Assembly (NCBI GenBank): GCA_905192805.1
Contig: CAJJMF010000002.1
Span: 1-37,354, forward strand
Reading direction: 5' to 3'
DNA length: 37,354 nucleotides
From: an uncultured Sutterella sp.
GTDB lineage: Bacteria > Pseudomonadota > Gammaproteobacteria > Burkholderiales > Burkholderiaceae_F
In this document: in pieces, positions 25,877 to 34,040 of the stretch
Position numbering within the stretch: the first letter of the stretch is position 1
Layout of the letters: every line of letters begins with the position of its first letter
Made by a program: the position numbers and the translations under genes
The notes under the pieces: generated by a model
The model's input: only the letters and a program-made list of their open reading frames with translations
What the model was told of the DNA's origin: nothing
The model's database searches: none

Positions 25877-26042
25877 ATGCCACCCGTGGCGCGTTACGCT
25901 CCCACACAGTTCTCTACAAAGCGTCGAACATTTTCCCTGTTAGCCTCGATAAACTCCAAGAGTAGGCACGTCGATTGGTGTACAGAACGACACAATCAAC
26001 CGCTAAGAAATGCCTTCGAGTCGATAAAGCGCTCACTTTCGA

Positions 26043-26071
26043 GTGCCACTCGACGCGTGACGCCCTATAAT
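26043..26071 (+). promoter_or_regulatory. Sigma-70 promoter for the fmdB-DUF502-aspS region
   Basis: A perfect TATAAT (26066-26071) stands 17 bases after GTGCCA (4 of 6 to the -35 consensus). Transcription would begin near 26078, about 55 bases before fmdB. The rest of the 321-base spacer between the EF-G-like gene and fmdB holds the terminator at 25841 and nothing else I can support. A 74-codon frame at 25877 spans this promoter and is not convincing. Confidence 0.7.
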
Positions 26072-26133
26072 GCTCAGTCCTATAGCGCGTTCATGCGCTG
26101 ATTCTTCGTTGATATGTTTTCTCTCGTACTATC

Positions 26134-26355
26134 ATGCCAATCTACGCTTACAAATGCACCCACTGCGGTTTTAACCACGAATATTTGCAAAAGATGAGCG
26201 ATAAACCCCTCGTCAAATGCCCTCAATGTGGTCAAGACACTTTGGTGAAAGAGCTTTCAGCTCCCGGCTTCGAATTGAAAGGCTCAGGTTGGGCTGCCAC
26301 GGATTTTAACGGTGGTAAAACTGCAGTTCCAGCGGCACATAAGAAATCTGAGTAA
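26134..26355 (+). CDS. FmdB-family zinc ribbon protein
   Basis: A 73-residue protein with the family opening MPIYAYKCTHCGFNHEYLQKMSD, two CxxC knuckles (CTHCG and CPQCG) that should hold one zinc, and a Gly/Lys-rich tail with FELKGSGW. Members are small putative regulators of unclear function. It is the first of three genes (FmdB, DUF502, AspRS) that I associate as neighbours in betaproteobacteria. The ribosome-binding site is poor. Confidence 0.85.
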   Translation: MPIYAYKCTHCGFNHEYLQKMSDKPLVKCPQCGQDTLVKELSAPGFELKGSGWAATDFNGGKTAVPAAHKKSE

Positions 26356-26360
26356 TGCAC

Positions 26361-26398
26361 AAATGGAGGAAAGCCACATGGGTTTCCTCCATTTTTTT
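26361..26398 (+). terminator. Intrinsic terminator or attenuator between fmdB and the DUF502 gene
   Basis: A 12-bp stem (AAATGGAGGAAA/TTTCCTCCATTT) followed by an unbroken T run, starting 5 bases after the fmdB stop. The next gene's GAGGAG ribosome-binding site follows directly, so only read-through, or a promoter hidden in this spacer, could feed the downstream genes. Confidence 0.85.
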
Positions 26399-26411
26399 GA
26401 GGAGATTGACG

Positions 26412-27056
26412 ATGCTAAAAAAATACCTCACTGCTGGCCTACTTTTATGGCTCCCGCTCGTCATTACGGTCTGGGTCATTGATTCCGTCATTCGCTGGAG
26501 CGACAAGATCGTCGCCTTACTGCCTCCCGCCTACCAGCCCGATGCCCTCTTTGGCATGCAAATTCCTGGCTTTGGGCTCATTGTGGCGTTTCTGGTGATC
26601 TTACTCACGGGAGTCTTTGTCGCCAATTTTATTGGCCGAGCTGTCGTGCGCTTATGGGAGTCTCTCTTACACCGAATCCCGTTAGTTAGACCGATTTATT
26701 CTGGTGTAAAGCAAATTGCGAGTACCATTCTCTCCGACAACACCGACTCGTTCAAAGAGGTGGTTCTGATTGAGTTCCCTCAGTCAGGTCAATGGACATT
26801 AGGTTTTATTGTCTCGAGCGCGGGCGAATTGATTACCGATGTGATCCAAGAACCCGATATGGTCATTGTGTATATTCCGACGGCTCCCAACCCCACGTCC
26901 GGCTATGTCATTGCCGTATCTCGTAGTAAAGTTCGAGCCACAGACATCACGGTGGATCAAGCCTTCAAATTCCATCTCTCCTTAGGGGTGATGTCGCCGA
27001 AAAAAGAAACGTCCGAGGAAAAACCAACACAAACCTTAACTTCGGATAACTCCTAA
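26412..27056 (+). CDS. DUF502 family inner-membrane protein
   Basis: A 214-residue protein of unknown function. The family opening MLKKYLTAGLLLWLPLVITVWVIDSVI is a membrane helix. A second helix follows (GFGLIVAFLVILLTGVFVANFIGR), then the signature RIPLVRPIYSGVKQI and a soluble C-terminal domain with VVLIEFPQSGQWTLGFI, VYIPTAPNPTSGYV and a charged tail. The ATG at 26412 has GAGGAG 7 bases upstream; the longer frame from 26355 would run through the terminator and is rejected. Confidence 0.85.
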   Translation: MLKKYLTAGLLLWLPLVITVWVIDSVIRWSDKIVALLPPAYQPDALFGMQIPGFGLIVAFLVILLTGVFVANFIGRAVVRLWESLLHRIPLVRPIYSGVKQIASTILSDNTDSFKEVVLIEFPQSGQWTLGFIVSSAGELITDVIQEPDMVIVYIPTAPNPTSGYVIAVSRSKVRATDITVDQAFKFHLSLGVMSPKKETSEEKPTQTLTSDNS

Positions 27057-27076
27057 TAGGCTTTTTCAAAACTTTT

Positions 27077-27149
27077 TCTCGTGTTAGGGGTAAACTTATT
27101 AAGCTCTCTCTAGGGTGTAGAGCCTTTACTGGGGCTCCACCTCACGAGA
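27077..27149 (+). other. Structured leader-like region upstream of aspS
   Basis: TCTCGTG (27077-27083) can pair with CACGAGA (27143-27149). Inside lies a second hairpin (GGTG-GAGCC with GGCTC-CACC, two-base bulge, eight-base loop). No T tract follows, so it is not an ordinary terminator. It does not match an RNA family I recognise. Confidence 0.35.
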
Positions 27150-27214
27150 TCCTCGTTTCTTTGTTATGAAGAAGGGTCTTCGTAGCAATCTTTGTTGTTC
27201 GACCTTCTCCTCAC

Positions 27215-27239
27215 GTCGGCATAATGGCCGACCTTTTAT
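27215..27239 (+). terminator. Terminator-like hairpin immediately ahead of the aspS ribosome-binding site
   Basis: GTCGGC and GCCGAC form a 6-bp GC-rich stem around ATAATG, followed by CTTTTATT and then the GGAG of aspS. It could act as an attenuator, or simply end upstream transcripts inefficiently. Confidence 0.45.
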
Positions 27240-27249
27240 TGGAGCATTT

Positions 27250-29061
27250 ATGAGAACCGTTTACTCTGGCTTGGTTGATGAAAAACTCATCGGTCAAACT
27301 GTGACTCTCTACGGCTGGGCTCATCGTCGCCGCGACCATGGCGGTGTGATCTTCATCGATTTACGCGATCGTGAAGGCCTGGTTCAAGTCGTTTGCGACC
27401 CCGATCGTCCTGAAGTTTTCGCAACTGCCGACAAGTGCCGAAACGAATTCTGCTTGGAAGTCGTTGGGCTCGTTCGTGCTCGTCCTGAAGGGACGAAGAA
27501 CCCGTCCTTGATTTCGGGTGGTGTTGAAGTCCTCGCTCAAGAGCTGAAGATTTTGAACCCCTCGGCCACGCCACCGTTCCACTTGGATGATGAAAACTTG
27601 TCCGAAACGACTCGTTTGACCTACCGTGTGTTGGATTTGCGTCGCCCCTACATGCAGAAGAACCTCCGTACGCGCTATCGTACGGCCATGGCCTTCCGTA
27701 AGTTCTTAGATGCTCATGGATTTATCGATGTGGAAACGCCAATGTTGACGCGTTCCACGCCAGAAGGCGCCCGTGACTACTTGGTTCCTTCCCGTGTCCA
27801 AGACGGTTGCTTCTACGCCTTGCCCCAGTCGCCTCAGCTCTTCAAGCAGTTGTTGATGGTGGCCGGTTTTGACCGTTACTACCAGATCGTCAAATGCTTC
27901 CGTGACGAAGACTTACGCGCTGACCGCCAACCTGAATTCACTCAGGTCGATATTGAAACGTCCTTCTTGAATATGGATGAAATCCGTGCTTTGATGGAAG
28001 AGTTGATTCGCACGGTCTTCAAGGAAGTGTTGGACGTGAGCTTGAAGGATCCCTTCCCCGTCATGCTCTATGACGATGCGATGGCCAATTACGGTTCCGA
28101 CAAGCCTGACCTCCGTGTCAACTTGAAGTTAGTCGAAGTCACGGACTTACTCGCCAATACCGAATTCAAGGTCTTTGCCGGTGTGAAGTCTTTACACAAC
28201 GGTAAAGTCGTTGCTTTGCGTATCCCGGGTGGCGCAGCGATTCCGCGTTCGGAAATTGACTCCTACACCGAATTCGTCAAGATTTATGGTGCCAAGGGTT
28301 TGGCCTACATTAAGGTCAATCAGATCGAAAACGGTCGTGACGGCTTACAGAGCCCGATCGTCAAGAACTTGACCGACGAAGAACTTCAGGGCATTCTCAC
28401 GCGCGTCGGCGCTCAGAATGGTGACGTGGTGTTCTTTGGTGCCGACAAAGCGAAGATTGTGTGGGACAGCTTGGGTGCCTTACGTCTCAAGATCGGTCAC
28501 TCCGCCTTTGGTAAATCCACCGGGCTCTTCACGCCGGGTTGGCAACCCTTATGGGTGATCAACTTCCCGATGTTCGAATACTCGGAAGAAGATCAGCGCT
28601 GGGTCTCGACGCACCACCCCTTCACGAGCCCGCTCGATGGGCATGAAGACCGCTTGATTAGCGATCCCGAACACGCCTATGCGAAGGCCTATGACATGGT
28701 GTTAAACGGCTGGGAAATCGGTGGCGGCTCCATCCGTATCCACCGCGAAGACGTTCAGGAAAAGGTCTTCGAAGCCTTGAAGATTGGTCCTGAAGAACGT
28801 CGCCAGAAATTTGGCTTCTTGCTCGATGCGTTGCAGTTTGGTGCGCCCCCGCACGGCGGTTTGGCCTTCGGTCTTGACCGTATCGTGACGATGATGTGCG
28901 AAGCGGATTCCATCCGTGACGTGATCGCCTTCCCGAAGACCCAGCGTGCTCAGTGCTTGCTGACGCAGGCTCCGTCCGAAGTGGATGAAAAACAATTGCG
29001 CGAATTGCACATTCGTTTGCGCAATGAACCCAAGAAGGACCACGACATCGCTGGGCAATAA
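27250..29061 (+). CDS. aspS: Aspartyl-tRNA synthetase
   Basis: Charges tRNA-Asp (and possibly tRNA-Asn, if non-discriminating) with aspartate; cytoplasmic class II synthetase. The 603-residue protein is of bacterial type. It has an N-terminal OB fold (TLYGWAHRRRDHGGVIFIDLRDREG), motif 1 (FRKFLDAHGFIDVETPMLTRSTPEGARDYLVPSR), QSPQLFKQLLMVAG, motif 2 (CFRDEDLRADRQPEFTQVDIE), the GAD insertion (about 300-420) and motif 3 (APPHGGLAFGLDRIVTMM). The ATG at 27250 has GGAG 6 bases upstream. An in-frame ATG at 27166 would add 28 residues absent from the family. Third codon positions favour C/G and T more strictly than the neighbours, as for a highly expressed gene. Confidence 0.97.
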   Translation: MRTVYSGLVDEKLIGQTVTLYGWAHRRRDHGGVIFIDLRDREGLVQVVCDPDRPEVFATADKCRNEFCLEVVGLVRARPEGTKNPSLISGGVEVLAQELKILNPSATPPFHLDDENLSETTRLTYRVLDLRRPYMQKNLRTRYRTAMAFRKFLDAHGFIDVETPMLTRSTPEGARDYLVPSRVQDGCFYALPQSPQLFKQLLMVAGFDRYYQIVKCFRDEDLRADRQPEFTQVDIETSFLNMDEIRALMEELIRTVFKEVLDVSLKDPFPVMLYDDAMANYGSDKPDLRVNLKLVEVTDLLANTEFKVFAGVKSLHNGKVVALRIPGGAAIPRSEIDSYTEFVKIYGAKGLAYIKVNQIENGRDGLQSPIVKNLTDEELQGILTRVGAQNGDVVFFGADKAKIVWDSLGALRLKIGHSAFGKSTGLFTPGWQPLWVINFPMFEYSEEDQRWVSTHHPFTSPLDGHEDRLISDPEHAYAKAYDMVLNGWEIGGGSIRIHREDVQEKVFEALKIGPEERRQKFGFLLDALQFGAPPHGGLAFGLDRIVTMMCEADSIRDVIAFPKTQRAQCLLTQAPSEVDEKQLRELHIRLRNEPKKDHDIAGQ

Positions 29062-29090
29062 GCCTCCAGCCTTTTGTGGGCTTTCCGCTC

Positions 29091-29120
29091 CCTAGAGCCT
29101 CGCGAATGCCTGGCTCTAGG
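29091..29120. repeat. Hairpin-forming inverted repeat after aspS
   Basis: CCTAGAGCC and GGCTCTAGG are exact complements around a 12-base loop. It sits just before the main terminator and may stabilise the transcript end. Confidence 0.6.
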
Positions 29121-29123
29121 CGT

Positions 29124-29158
29124 AAAAAAGCAACGCTCGGAAACGGCGTTGCTTTTTT
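29124..29158. terminator. Bidirectional intrinsic terminator between aspS and the mtnA unit
   Basis: GCAACGC/GCGTTGC is flanked by six A on the left and six T on the right, giving a classic terminator in both directions between converging transcripts. Confidence 0.93.
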
Positions 29159-29163
29159 GTTGG

Positions 29164-29406
29164 TTACTGAGATTCAATCGGTGCTCGCTTCTCCGCGTAG
29201 TCACACTCGAGCGAATCCACTAAAGCATGTAACGCTGCCTTATAAGCCTCTTTGCCACAGCCCAAGAGTACCGCGTCTTCGTACATATCCTGTAAAAGCG
29301 TTCGTGCTTCTTCCCAGTTTTCGTCTAGAATTTTCACACTTTCCGTACACGATACGGTTGAGCCATCACAACGTAACCACCGTTCGGGCTTGTTAACTTC
29401 ACTCAT
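29164..29406 (-). CDS. Small conserved protein of unknown function
   Basis: An 80-residue acidic protein (MSEVNKPERWLRCDGSTVSC...) with no signal peptide or membrane helix. It has three or four Cys but no clear metal motif; the middle (ENWEEARTLLQDMYEDAVLLGC) should be helical. I recall similar short proteins with an RWLRCDG-VSCTE start in Burkholderiales, but not a function. It begins inside the aldolase gene, overlapping its end by 8 bases (ATGAGTGA), so it is probably co-translated with mtnA and the aldolase. The ATG at 29406 is chosen over a start four codons upstream because it gives that conserved start. Confidence 0.72.
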   Translation of the reverse strand: MSEVNKPERWLRCDGSTVSCTESVKILDENWEEARTLLQDMYEDAVLLGCGKEAYKAALHALVDSLECDYAEKRAPIESQ

Positions 29407-30085
29407 GTTTCGTGCCATCCTTCATTTGTGGCTGTCCATAGGTTTTAAATTTTTCCTTGATTCGTGTCATTTCGGCAGCATCCAAGAGGCGGGGCTCACC
29501 CAACTGGCGCACGATGACGTACTTATGAGCCAAATTCTCCACTTCGTTAGCTAACGTAATCGCTTTTCTTAACGTTCGCCCCACCGCGATCACCCCATGG
29601 TGTTCCATCAGACAGGCATCACGATCCTCCAACCCGTTTGCTACTGCGTGGGCTAACTGAGGCGTGCCAAAGGTTTCATAGGGAACGACCTCAATCGAGT
29701 CTCCACCCGCTGCTGCCACCATATAGTGAAAAGCGGGAATCGGCATATTTTGGCAGGCCAAAGCCGTTGCGTACAATGAATGGGTATGTACCACGGCTTC
29801 AACATCCGCTCGCTGTCGATAGACCTCGGCATGCATTGCCCATTCGGAGGAAGGCCGACGTTGGCCTTGCATCTGCGCCTCCGTCACCGACTCGTGTAAA
29901 GGGATCCACACCAAATCCTCTGGCGTTAACAATTCATAGGCGAGCCCCGTAGGGGTAATAAAAAACCCAGTATCGTAGCGCACCGACACATTGCCTGATT
30001 TATTGACATTGAGTCCTAAGGCGGAAAGAGCCTGAGCAGCCGCGATCAGTTCTTCTAAAAGCGCTTGAGGCGCATGGATTGTCAT
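29399..30085 (-). CDS. Class II aldolase/adducin family protein, probable (methylthio)ribulose-1-phosphate aldolase
   Basis: A 228-residue zinc aldolase. The metal site is complete: Glu81 in SSEWAMH, His100 and His102 in VVHTHSLYA and His163 in MEHHGVIAVG, with the same spacing as L-fuculose-1-phosphate aldolase. NKSGNVSVR and FFITPTG are the phosphate-binding turns. It lies 13 bases after mtnA. In the DHAP shunt known from Rhodospirillum rubrum and some E. coli, an aldolase of this family (Ald2) follows MtnA and splits 5-methylthio- or 5-deoxyribulose 1-phosphate into DHAP and an aldehyde. MtnB dehydratase of the methionine salvage pathway shares the fold and cannot be excluded, but no mtnC or mtnD is visible. 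AGGAG precedes the ATG. Confidence 0.78.
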   Translation of the reverse strand: MTIHAPQALLEELIAAAQALSALGLNVNKSGNVSVRYDTGFFITPTGLAYELLTPEDLVWIPLHESVTEAQMQGQRRPSSEWAMHAEVYRQRADVEAVVHTHSLYATALACQNMPIPAFHYMVAAAGGDSIEVVPYETFGTPQLAHAVANGLEDRDACLMEHHGVIAVGRTLRKAITLANEVENLAHKYVIVRQLGEPRLLDAAEMTRIKEKFKTYGQPQMKDGTKHE

Positions 30086-30098
30086 ACCCTCTCCTGGC

Positions 30099-31184
30099 TC
30101 ACGCCTTTTTCTGAATCGGCATACGTTCTTGCAGGGACGTTGGCGGGTAAATCCCTGTTTCGGTAATAATCGCGGTCACAAACCGATTATGAGTAACATC
30201 AAACGCTGGGTTTGAAACCGGTTTCGTATCACTAGCAAGTGCTACCGAGCTTAAGTGCCCATGCGTATCCATCCCTGCGACATGTAAGACTTCGGATGGG
30301 GAGCGATCTTCGATTTCAATTTCACGTTTTCCGTCGGTAATGCTCCAGTCGATAGTGGACTCAGGCGCAGCCACGTAAAACGGAATATCGTTGTCCCACG
30401 CCGCTAAGGCTTTTAAATAGGTCCCAATCTTATTAGCCACATCACCGCGACGCGTTATGCGGTCTGCCCCCACAATCACCATATCCACTTCGCCTTGTTG
30501 CATTAACTGTCCCCCAGCATTGTCGACAATAAGCGTATGCGGAATCCCCTGTTGTTCCAGCTCCCATGCGGTTAAAAGGCCTTGATTCCGAGGGCGCGTT
30601 TCGTCGACCCACACATGTAACGGAACGCCTTGCTCAAAAGCAATATAGATGGGGGAGAGCGCTGTACCATAGTCGACAGTTGCGAGCCAGCCGGCATTGC
30701 AGTGCGTCAAAATATTCACGGGCCGACGAAGGGCCTGATACCGTTCGGCAATCAGTTTGGCACCCTCCTCACCAATCTTTCGGCACGTATTGACGTCCTC
30801 TTGCGTTAATTGCTCGGCCATTTTGAGGGCGATATCAAGACGTTGCTGAGGATCACGTGGCAACAAGTACCCTAACATCTTGCGTACACCCCAAGACAAA
30901 TTCACCGCTGTCGGGCGTGCCTTGGCAATCACATCACACGCCTTTAATAGTGGTTCATTTTCGGGATTTTCTCTCACCGCCAAAGCGACAGCCCAAATAC
31001 CCGTCACACCGATCAACGGAGCACCACGTACACGCATGGTACGAATGGCTTCCACGCAGTCGCGCCAATCACTGAGTTCGCGTAACTTAAACTCAAACGG
31101 TAACACCGTTTGATCGATAATCTCGACAGCCTCACCCGATCGAATAGAACGAATACACCGACGGCTTTGACCTGCAACCTTCAT
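30099..31184 (-). CDS. mtnA: 5-methylthioribose-1-phosphate isomerase
   Basis: Converts methylthioribose 1-phosphate (and often 5-deoxyribose 1-phosphate) to the ribulose form in salvage of methylthioadenosine or 5'-deoxyadenosine; cytoplasmic, eIF2B-alpha-like fold. The 361-residue length is normal. RVRGAPLIGVTG, PTAVNLSWGVRKM, the catalytic Cys162 in LTHCNAGWLATV, ETRPRNQGLLTA and the catalytic Asp241 in VGADRITRRGDVANKIGT are all intact. AAGGAG lies 6 bases before the ATG. It is the first gene of a three-gene unit with the class II aldolase and a small ORF. A kinase or phosphorylase supplying the substrate is not in the window. Confidence 0.94.
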   Translation of the reverse strand: MKVAGQSRRCIRSIRSGEAVEIIDQTVLPFEFKLRELSDWRDCVEAIRTMRVRGAPLIGVTGIWAVALAVRENPENEPLLKACDVIAKARPTAVNLSWGVRKMLGYLLPRDPQQRLDIALKMAEQLTQEDVNTCRKIGEEGAKLIAERYQALRRPVNILTHCNAGWLATVDYGTALSPIYIAFEQGVPLHVWVDETRPRNQGLLTAWELEQQGIPHTLIVDNAGGQLMQQGEVDMVIVGADRITRRGDVANKIGTYLKALAAWDNDIPFYVAAPESTIDWSITDGKREIEIEDRSPSEVLHVAGMDTHGHLSSVALASDTKPVSNPAFDVTHNRFVTAIITETGIYPPTSLQERMPIQKKA

Positions 31185-31317
31185 AGGGTTCTCCTTGTTT
31201 TTGCCCGCCTAAATCTAAGCCATGGCCCCATAAAAGCCCTGTGCTTGTTGCTTCTATACTAACAAATACCCGCGCCCCCTGGCGTGGCTTTCATTCCCCT
31301 TACTATCCTTGACAATA

Positions 31318-31346
31318 TTGAGCAACCCCATCACTCTTAGAATAAT
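31318..31346 (+). promoter_or_regulatory. Candidate sigma-70 promoter for the Pat-like gene
   Basis: TTGAGC, a 17-base spacer and AATAAT (5 of 6 to the -10 consensus), giving a start near 31353 and a leader of about 79 bases. A perfect TTGACA lies 9 bases upstream at 31309 but has no -10 at a usable distance. Confidence 0.5.
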
Positions 31347-31431
31347 CTTGGATGTTAGAATCGCCTTTATAGGCCTCAATGACTGATTCACAGGGCCCTG
31401 ACAAGCGCCCTTCTCTAAGGTGTGACCGTAT

Positions 31432-34014
31432 ATGCCTGCATCCTACTCATTGAAAACCCTTTTAACTCCATCGGCCATCGGCATCATTGGAGCCAGTCTC
31501 AAAGAAGGAAGTTTGGGAAAGCTTGCTTGGCAAGCCGCCACATCCATGGACAGTACTCGCCCATGTTTTGCCATTAACCCAAAATATGACAAGTTGGGGA
31601 ACAAACCGTGTACCAAAGACCCTAAGCTCATTAAAACGCCTTTGGAGGCAGTGGTGATCACCCCTAGCGCCCAACGCCTTCCCGACATCTTCAAGCAACT
31701 CGGTCATCACACTCCACTGCTTAACGTTTTATTGGCGAACAACTCTGAAGCCTGGCGTCAACCCGAGGTCATGGCCGCCCTCGAGGCTCGTCGCACCCAA
31801 ACAGGAGCTCGCTTTTTGGGCCCCAGTTCCTACGGATTAATGATCCCAGGACAACGACTCAATTTAAGTCTATTTGCTCAACTCCCCAAGCCTGGCTCCA
31901 TCGCCCTGCTCACCCAATCGGGCCCCATTGCCAGTGTGATTATGGAAGACATTCGGGATACCGAACTCGGCTTTTCCGCGGTCGTGAGTACTGGGGCGGA
32001 AATGGACTTATCGTTGGCCGACTGGATTGAACACTTCGCTCACGACAAAAATACGCGTGTCATTGCGATCGAATTCCAGCATGTCAAAAATCCCCGTGCC
32101 TTTTTCTCGGCCCTCAAAACCGCAACCCGCCATAAGGCGGTGGTGGTCTTAGCTAGCCGCCTACCAAAAGGCTCTGAAGCCATTATTCATTCGGTAGTGA
32201 AACGCACTGGTGTATGGTTGACCGAATCCATTGAACAATTTCTCGCCTCCATCACCGCACTAGCGAGTAACCGACTCCCCCGAGCGAACCGCTTAGCCAT
32301 TCTTTGCACCAGTGGTGGGATGGCACAGCTGTCGAGCCAAAACGCCCTGCATTGCGGTGCAGAACTAAGCCGTCTGTCACCCCAAACGATGAACGCATTG
32401 AAAGAGGCTCAGTTCACTCACTCATTTAACAATCCGATTAGTCTCAGTCGAGCGGTCGACCCGAGTAAAGCCGTTTCGCTTGTCCTGCAGGATCCGAATA
32501 TTGATGGGGTGCTACTCGTCAGCACGCCAAGCGTCCAAGGTGATATGCCCTTATCAATCAGCAATCTGGTTAAAAACGTCACGGGCTCCCAAAAACCCTT
32601 ACTCACCGTGATCACAAGCGATCGATTGGCCCGTATTGCTCGATCCGAATTGCAATCCACCTTAAATGCTCCCATTAGCATTTTCCCCACCCTCGAACGA
32701 GCCTGTCATGCCTTCGAGTGTCTGGTGGATCGCTCAAAAACCCGTCTCACTCGCCAAGAGGCACCCGCCGACCGACCCAGTATCTTTAACCCGGCTCATA
32801 TCCTCTTGCTTCGAGACATCATTACTAAAGCCTTAGAAAGTCGACGGTTTTCCCTCGAAATGACAGAAACCACCTCTCTCGCCCAGCTCTTAGGCTTTGA
32901 GGTATCGTCCACACACAGCGCTGCCACGATCGAAGAGGGTCTCCAAAAAGCTACCCTTCTCGGTTGGCCCCTGTGGGCAAAAGTTTCTGCCCGTGGTTTG
33001 GAAGGACTACTGCCTCCGAGCATTGTTTATGTCGAAGAGGACTTAAAGCTGCTATGGTCCCATTCTCGGGAGGCGCTCATCAATGCACAGGCTTTACCGG
33101 AAACGATCCAATTGGTGTTGCAAGCACACCAGCCGAGTGTGGATGCGATCGGTATTCATCTCGAACTCGACCGTGACCCGTTGGTAGGTCCCTTTATTCG
33201 TCTGACCCGAAACGGTACGCAAACCCTCCTTCCTTTGCCCCTTAATTACGATGAAGCGAATCAGCGATTAACTGGGCTCTTCTCGGGCATTGCACTCAAT
33301 CCTACCGCCAAGGACGTCCTTACCGAAGCGCTTTGTCGCCTGTCGGACGCGGTAGCGAGTATTCCCGCACTCTATCAAATTGACTTATCGCTCAGGCTCA
33401 CTGAAGCGTCCTGGTTAGCCCGTGAATGTACGGTGCGCCTTGCTGAGCGTCCAGTAAGTCCTGATCTGACCTACTCCCACCTCTTACTACCGTCTGCACC
33501 GCTCGAAAAATGGAGAACGGTCGTTTGTGCCAAAGGGGAACTCACGTTACGCCCACTCTTAGATGGAGACTTTCATGCGGTGGAGCGCTTTGTCGGACGA
33601 CTGTCTGAAAAAACCCTTTACTTACGCTTTCACACGCGTGCGCCCATGACCCTCGAACGCGTGGTGAGCTTCTACGAACACGACCCCATTTATGAATCGG
33701 TCTGGGTACTGGCCGATAAAACCGATATTCATGGGATTGCTCGTTGGCACCGCTCCAGTGATAGTAGCGAAGCGGAGTTTGGGATCGTTGTGGAAGACGC
33801 TTGGCACCGCAATGGTCTGGCTAAGGTACTCCTCAATCAATTGATTCTGAGCGCAAAAAAACACGGAATCACCGCTCTGATTGGACATGTACTCAAAGGC
33901 AACGATGCGATGCAACATACGATGCACCATTTGGGGTTTGTAAAACGCCCTTCCTCGCATGGCGATACGGAACCTTGGGTATATGAAATTGCCTATAATG
34001 CCGAGCACTCTTAA
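31432..34014 (+). CDS. Pat-like protein: NDP-forming acyl-CoA-synthetase fold fused to a GNAT acetyltransferase
   Basis: An 860-residue relative of PatZ/Pat, the protein-lysine acetyltransferases that switch off enzymes such as acetyl-CoA synthetase. Domain order: CoA-binding (about 8-130, SAIGIIGASLKEGSLG), succinyl-CoA-ligase-like (about 145-300, GSIALLTQSGPIASVI and STGAEMDLSLADWIEH), a second ligase-like segment, an ATP-grasp-like region (about 480-690) and a C-terminal GNAT domain (about 700-855, LTLRPLLDGDFHAVERFV, FGIVVEDAWHRNGLAKVLLNQL). The ATP-grasp region looks worn: where E. coli PatZ has an HKSEVQGV stretch this protein reads ARGLEGLLPPSIV, as expected for a sensor rather than an active synthetase. 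It is followed 26 bases later by a crotonase gene, suggesting a shared acyl-CoA theme. Confidence 0.85.
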   Translation: MPASYSLKTLLTPSAIGIIGASLKEGSLGKLAWQAATSMDSTRPCFAINPKYDKLGNKPCTKDPKLIKTPLEAVVITPSAQRLPDIFKQLGHHTPLLNVLLANNSEAWRQPEVMAALEARRTQTGARFLGPSSYGLMIPGQRLNLSLFAQLPKPGSIALLTQSGPIASVIMEDIRDTELGFSAVVSTGAEMDLSLADWIEHFAHDKNTRVIAIEFQHVKNPRAFFSALKTATRHKAVVVLASRLPKGSEAIIHSVVKRTGVWLTESIEQFLASITALASNRLPRANRLAILCTSGGMAQLSSQNALHCGAELSRLSPQTMNALKEAQFTHSFNNPISLSRAVDPSKAVSLVLQDPNIDGVLLVSTPSVQGDMPLSISNLVKNVTGSQKPLLTVITSDRLARIARSELQSTLNAPISIFPTLERACHAFECLVDRSKTRLTRQEAPADRPSIFNPAHILLLRDIITKALESRRFSLEMTETTSLAQLLGFEVSSTHSAATIEEGLQKATLLGWPLWAKVSARGLEGLLPPSIVYVEEDLKLLWSHSREALINAQALPETIQLVLQAHQPSVDAIGIHLELDRDPLVGPFIRLTRNGTQTLLPLPLNYDEANQRLTGLFSGIALNPTAKDVLTEALCRLSDAVASIPALYQIDLSLRLTEASWLARECTVRLAERPVSPDLTYSHLLLPSAPLEKWRTVVCAKGELTLRPLLDGDFHAVERFVGRLSEKTLYLRFHTRAPMTLERVVSFYEHDPIYESVWVLADKTDIHGIARWHRSSDSSEAEFGIVVEDAWHRNGLAKVLLNQLILSAKKHGITALIGHVLKGNDAMQHTMHHLGFVKRPSSHGDTEPWVYEIAYNAEHS

Positions 34015-34040
34015 GTCTTTCATTACACCGAGATCGAACC

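Noticed and set aside
25877..26101. 74-codon frame between the EF-G-like gene and fmdB
   Set aside because: It spans the best promoter in the spacer, has no ribosome-binding site and shows no domain; it looks like chance.
27166..27249. N-terminal extension of AspRS from an upstream ATG
   Set aside because: The added residues (MKKGLRSNLCC...) have no counterpart in the family and run through a terminator-like hairpin; the ATG at 27250 has a good ribosome-binding site and the standard start.
31309..31314. Perfect TTGACA as the -35 of the Pat-like gene
   Set aside because: No -10-like hexamer lies 15-19 bases downstream; the TTGAGC/AATAAT pair nearby is better spaced.
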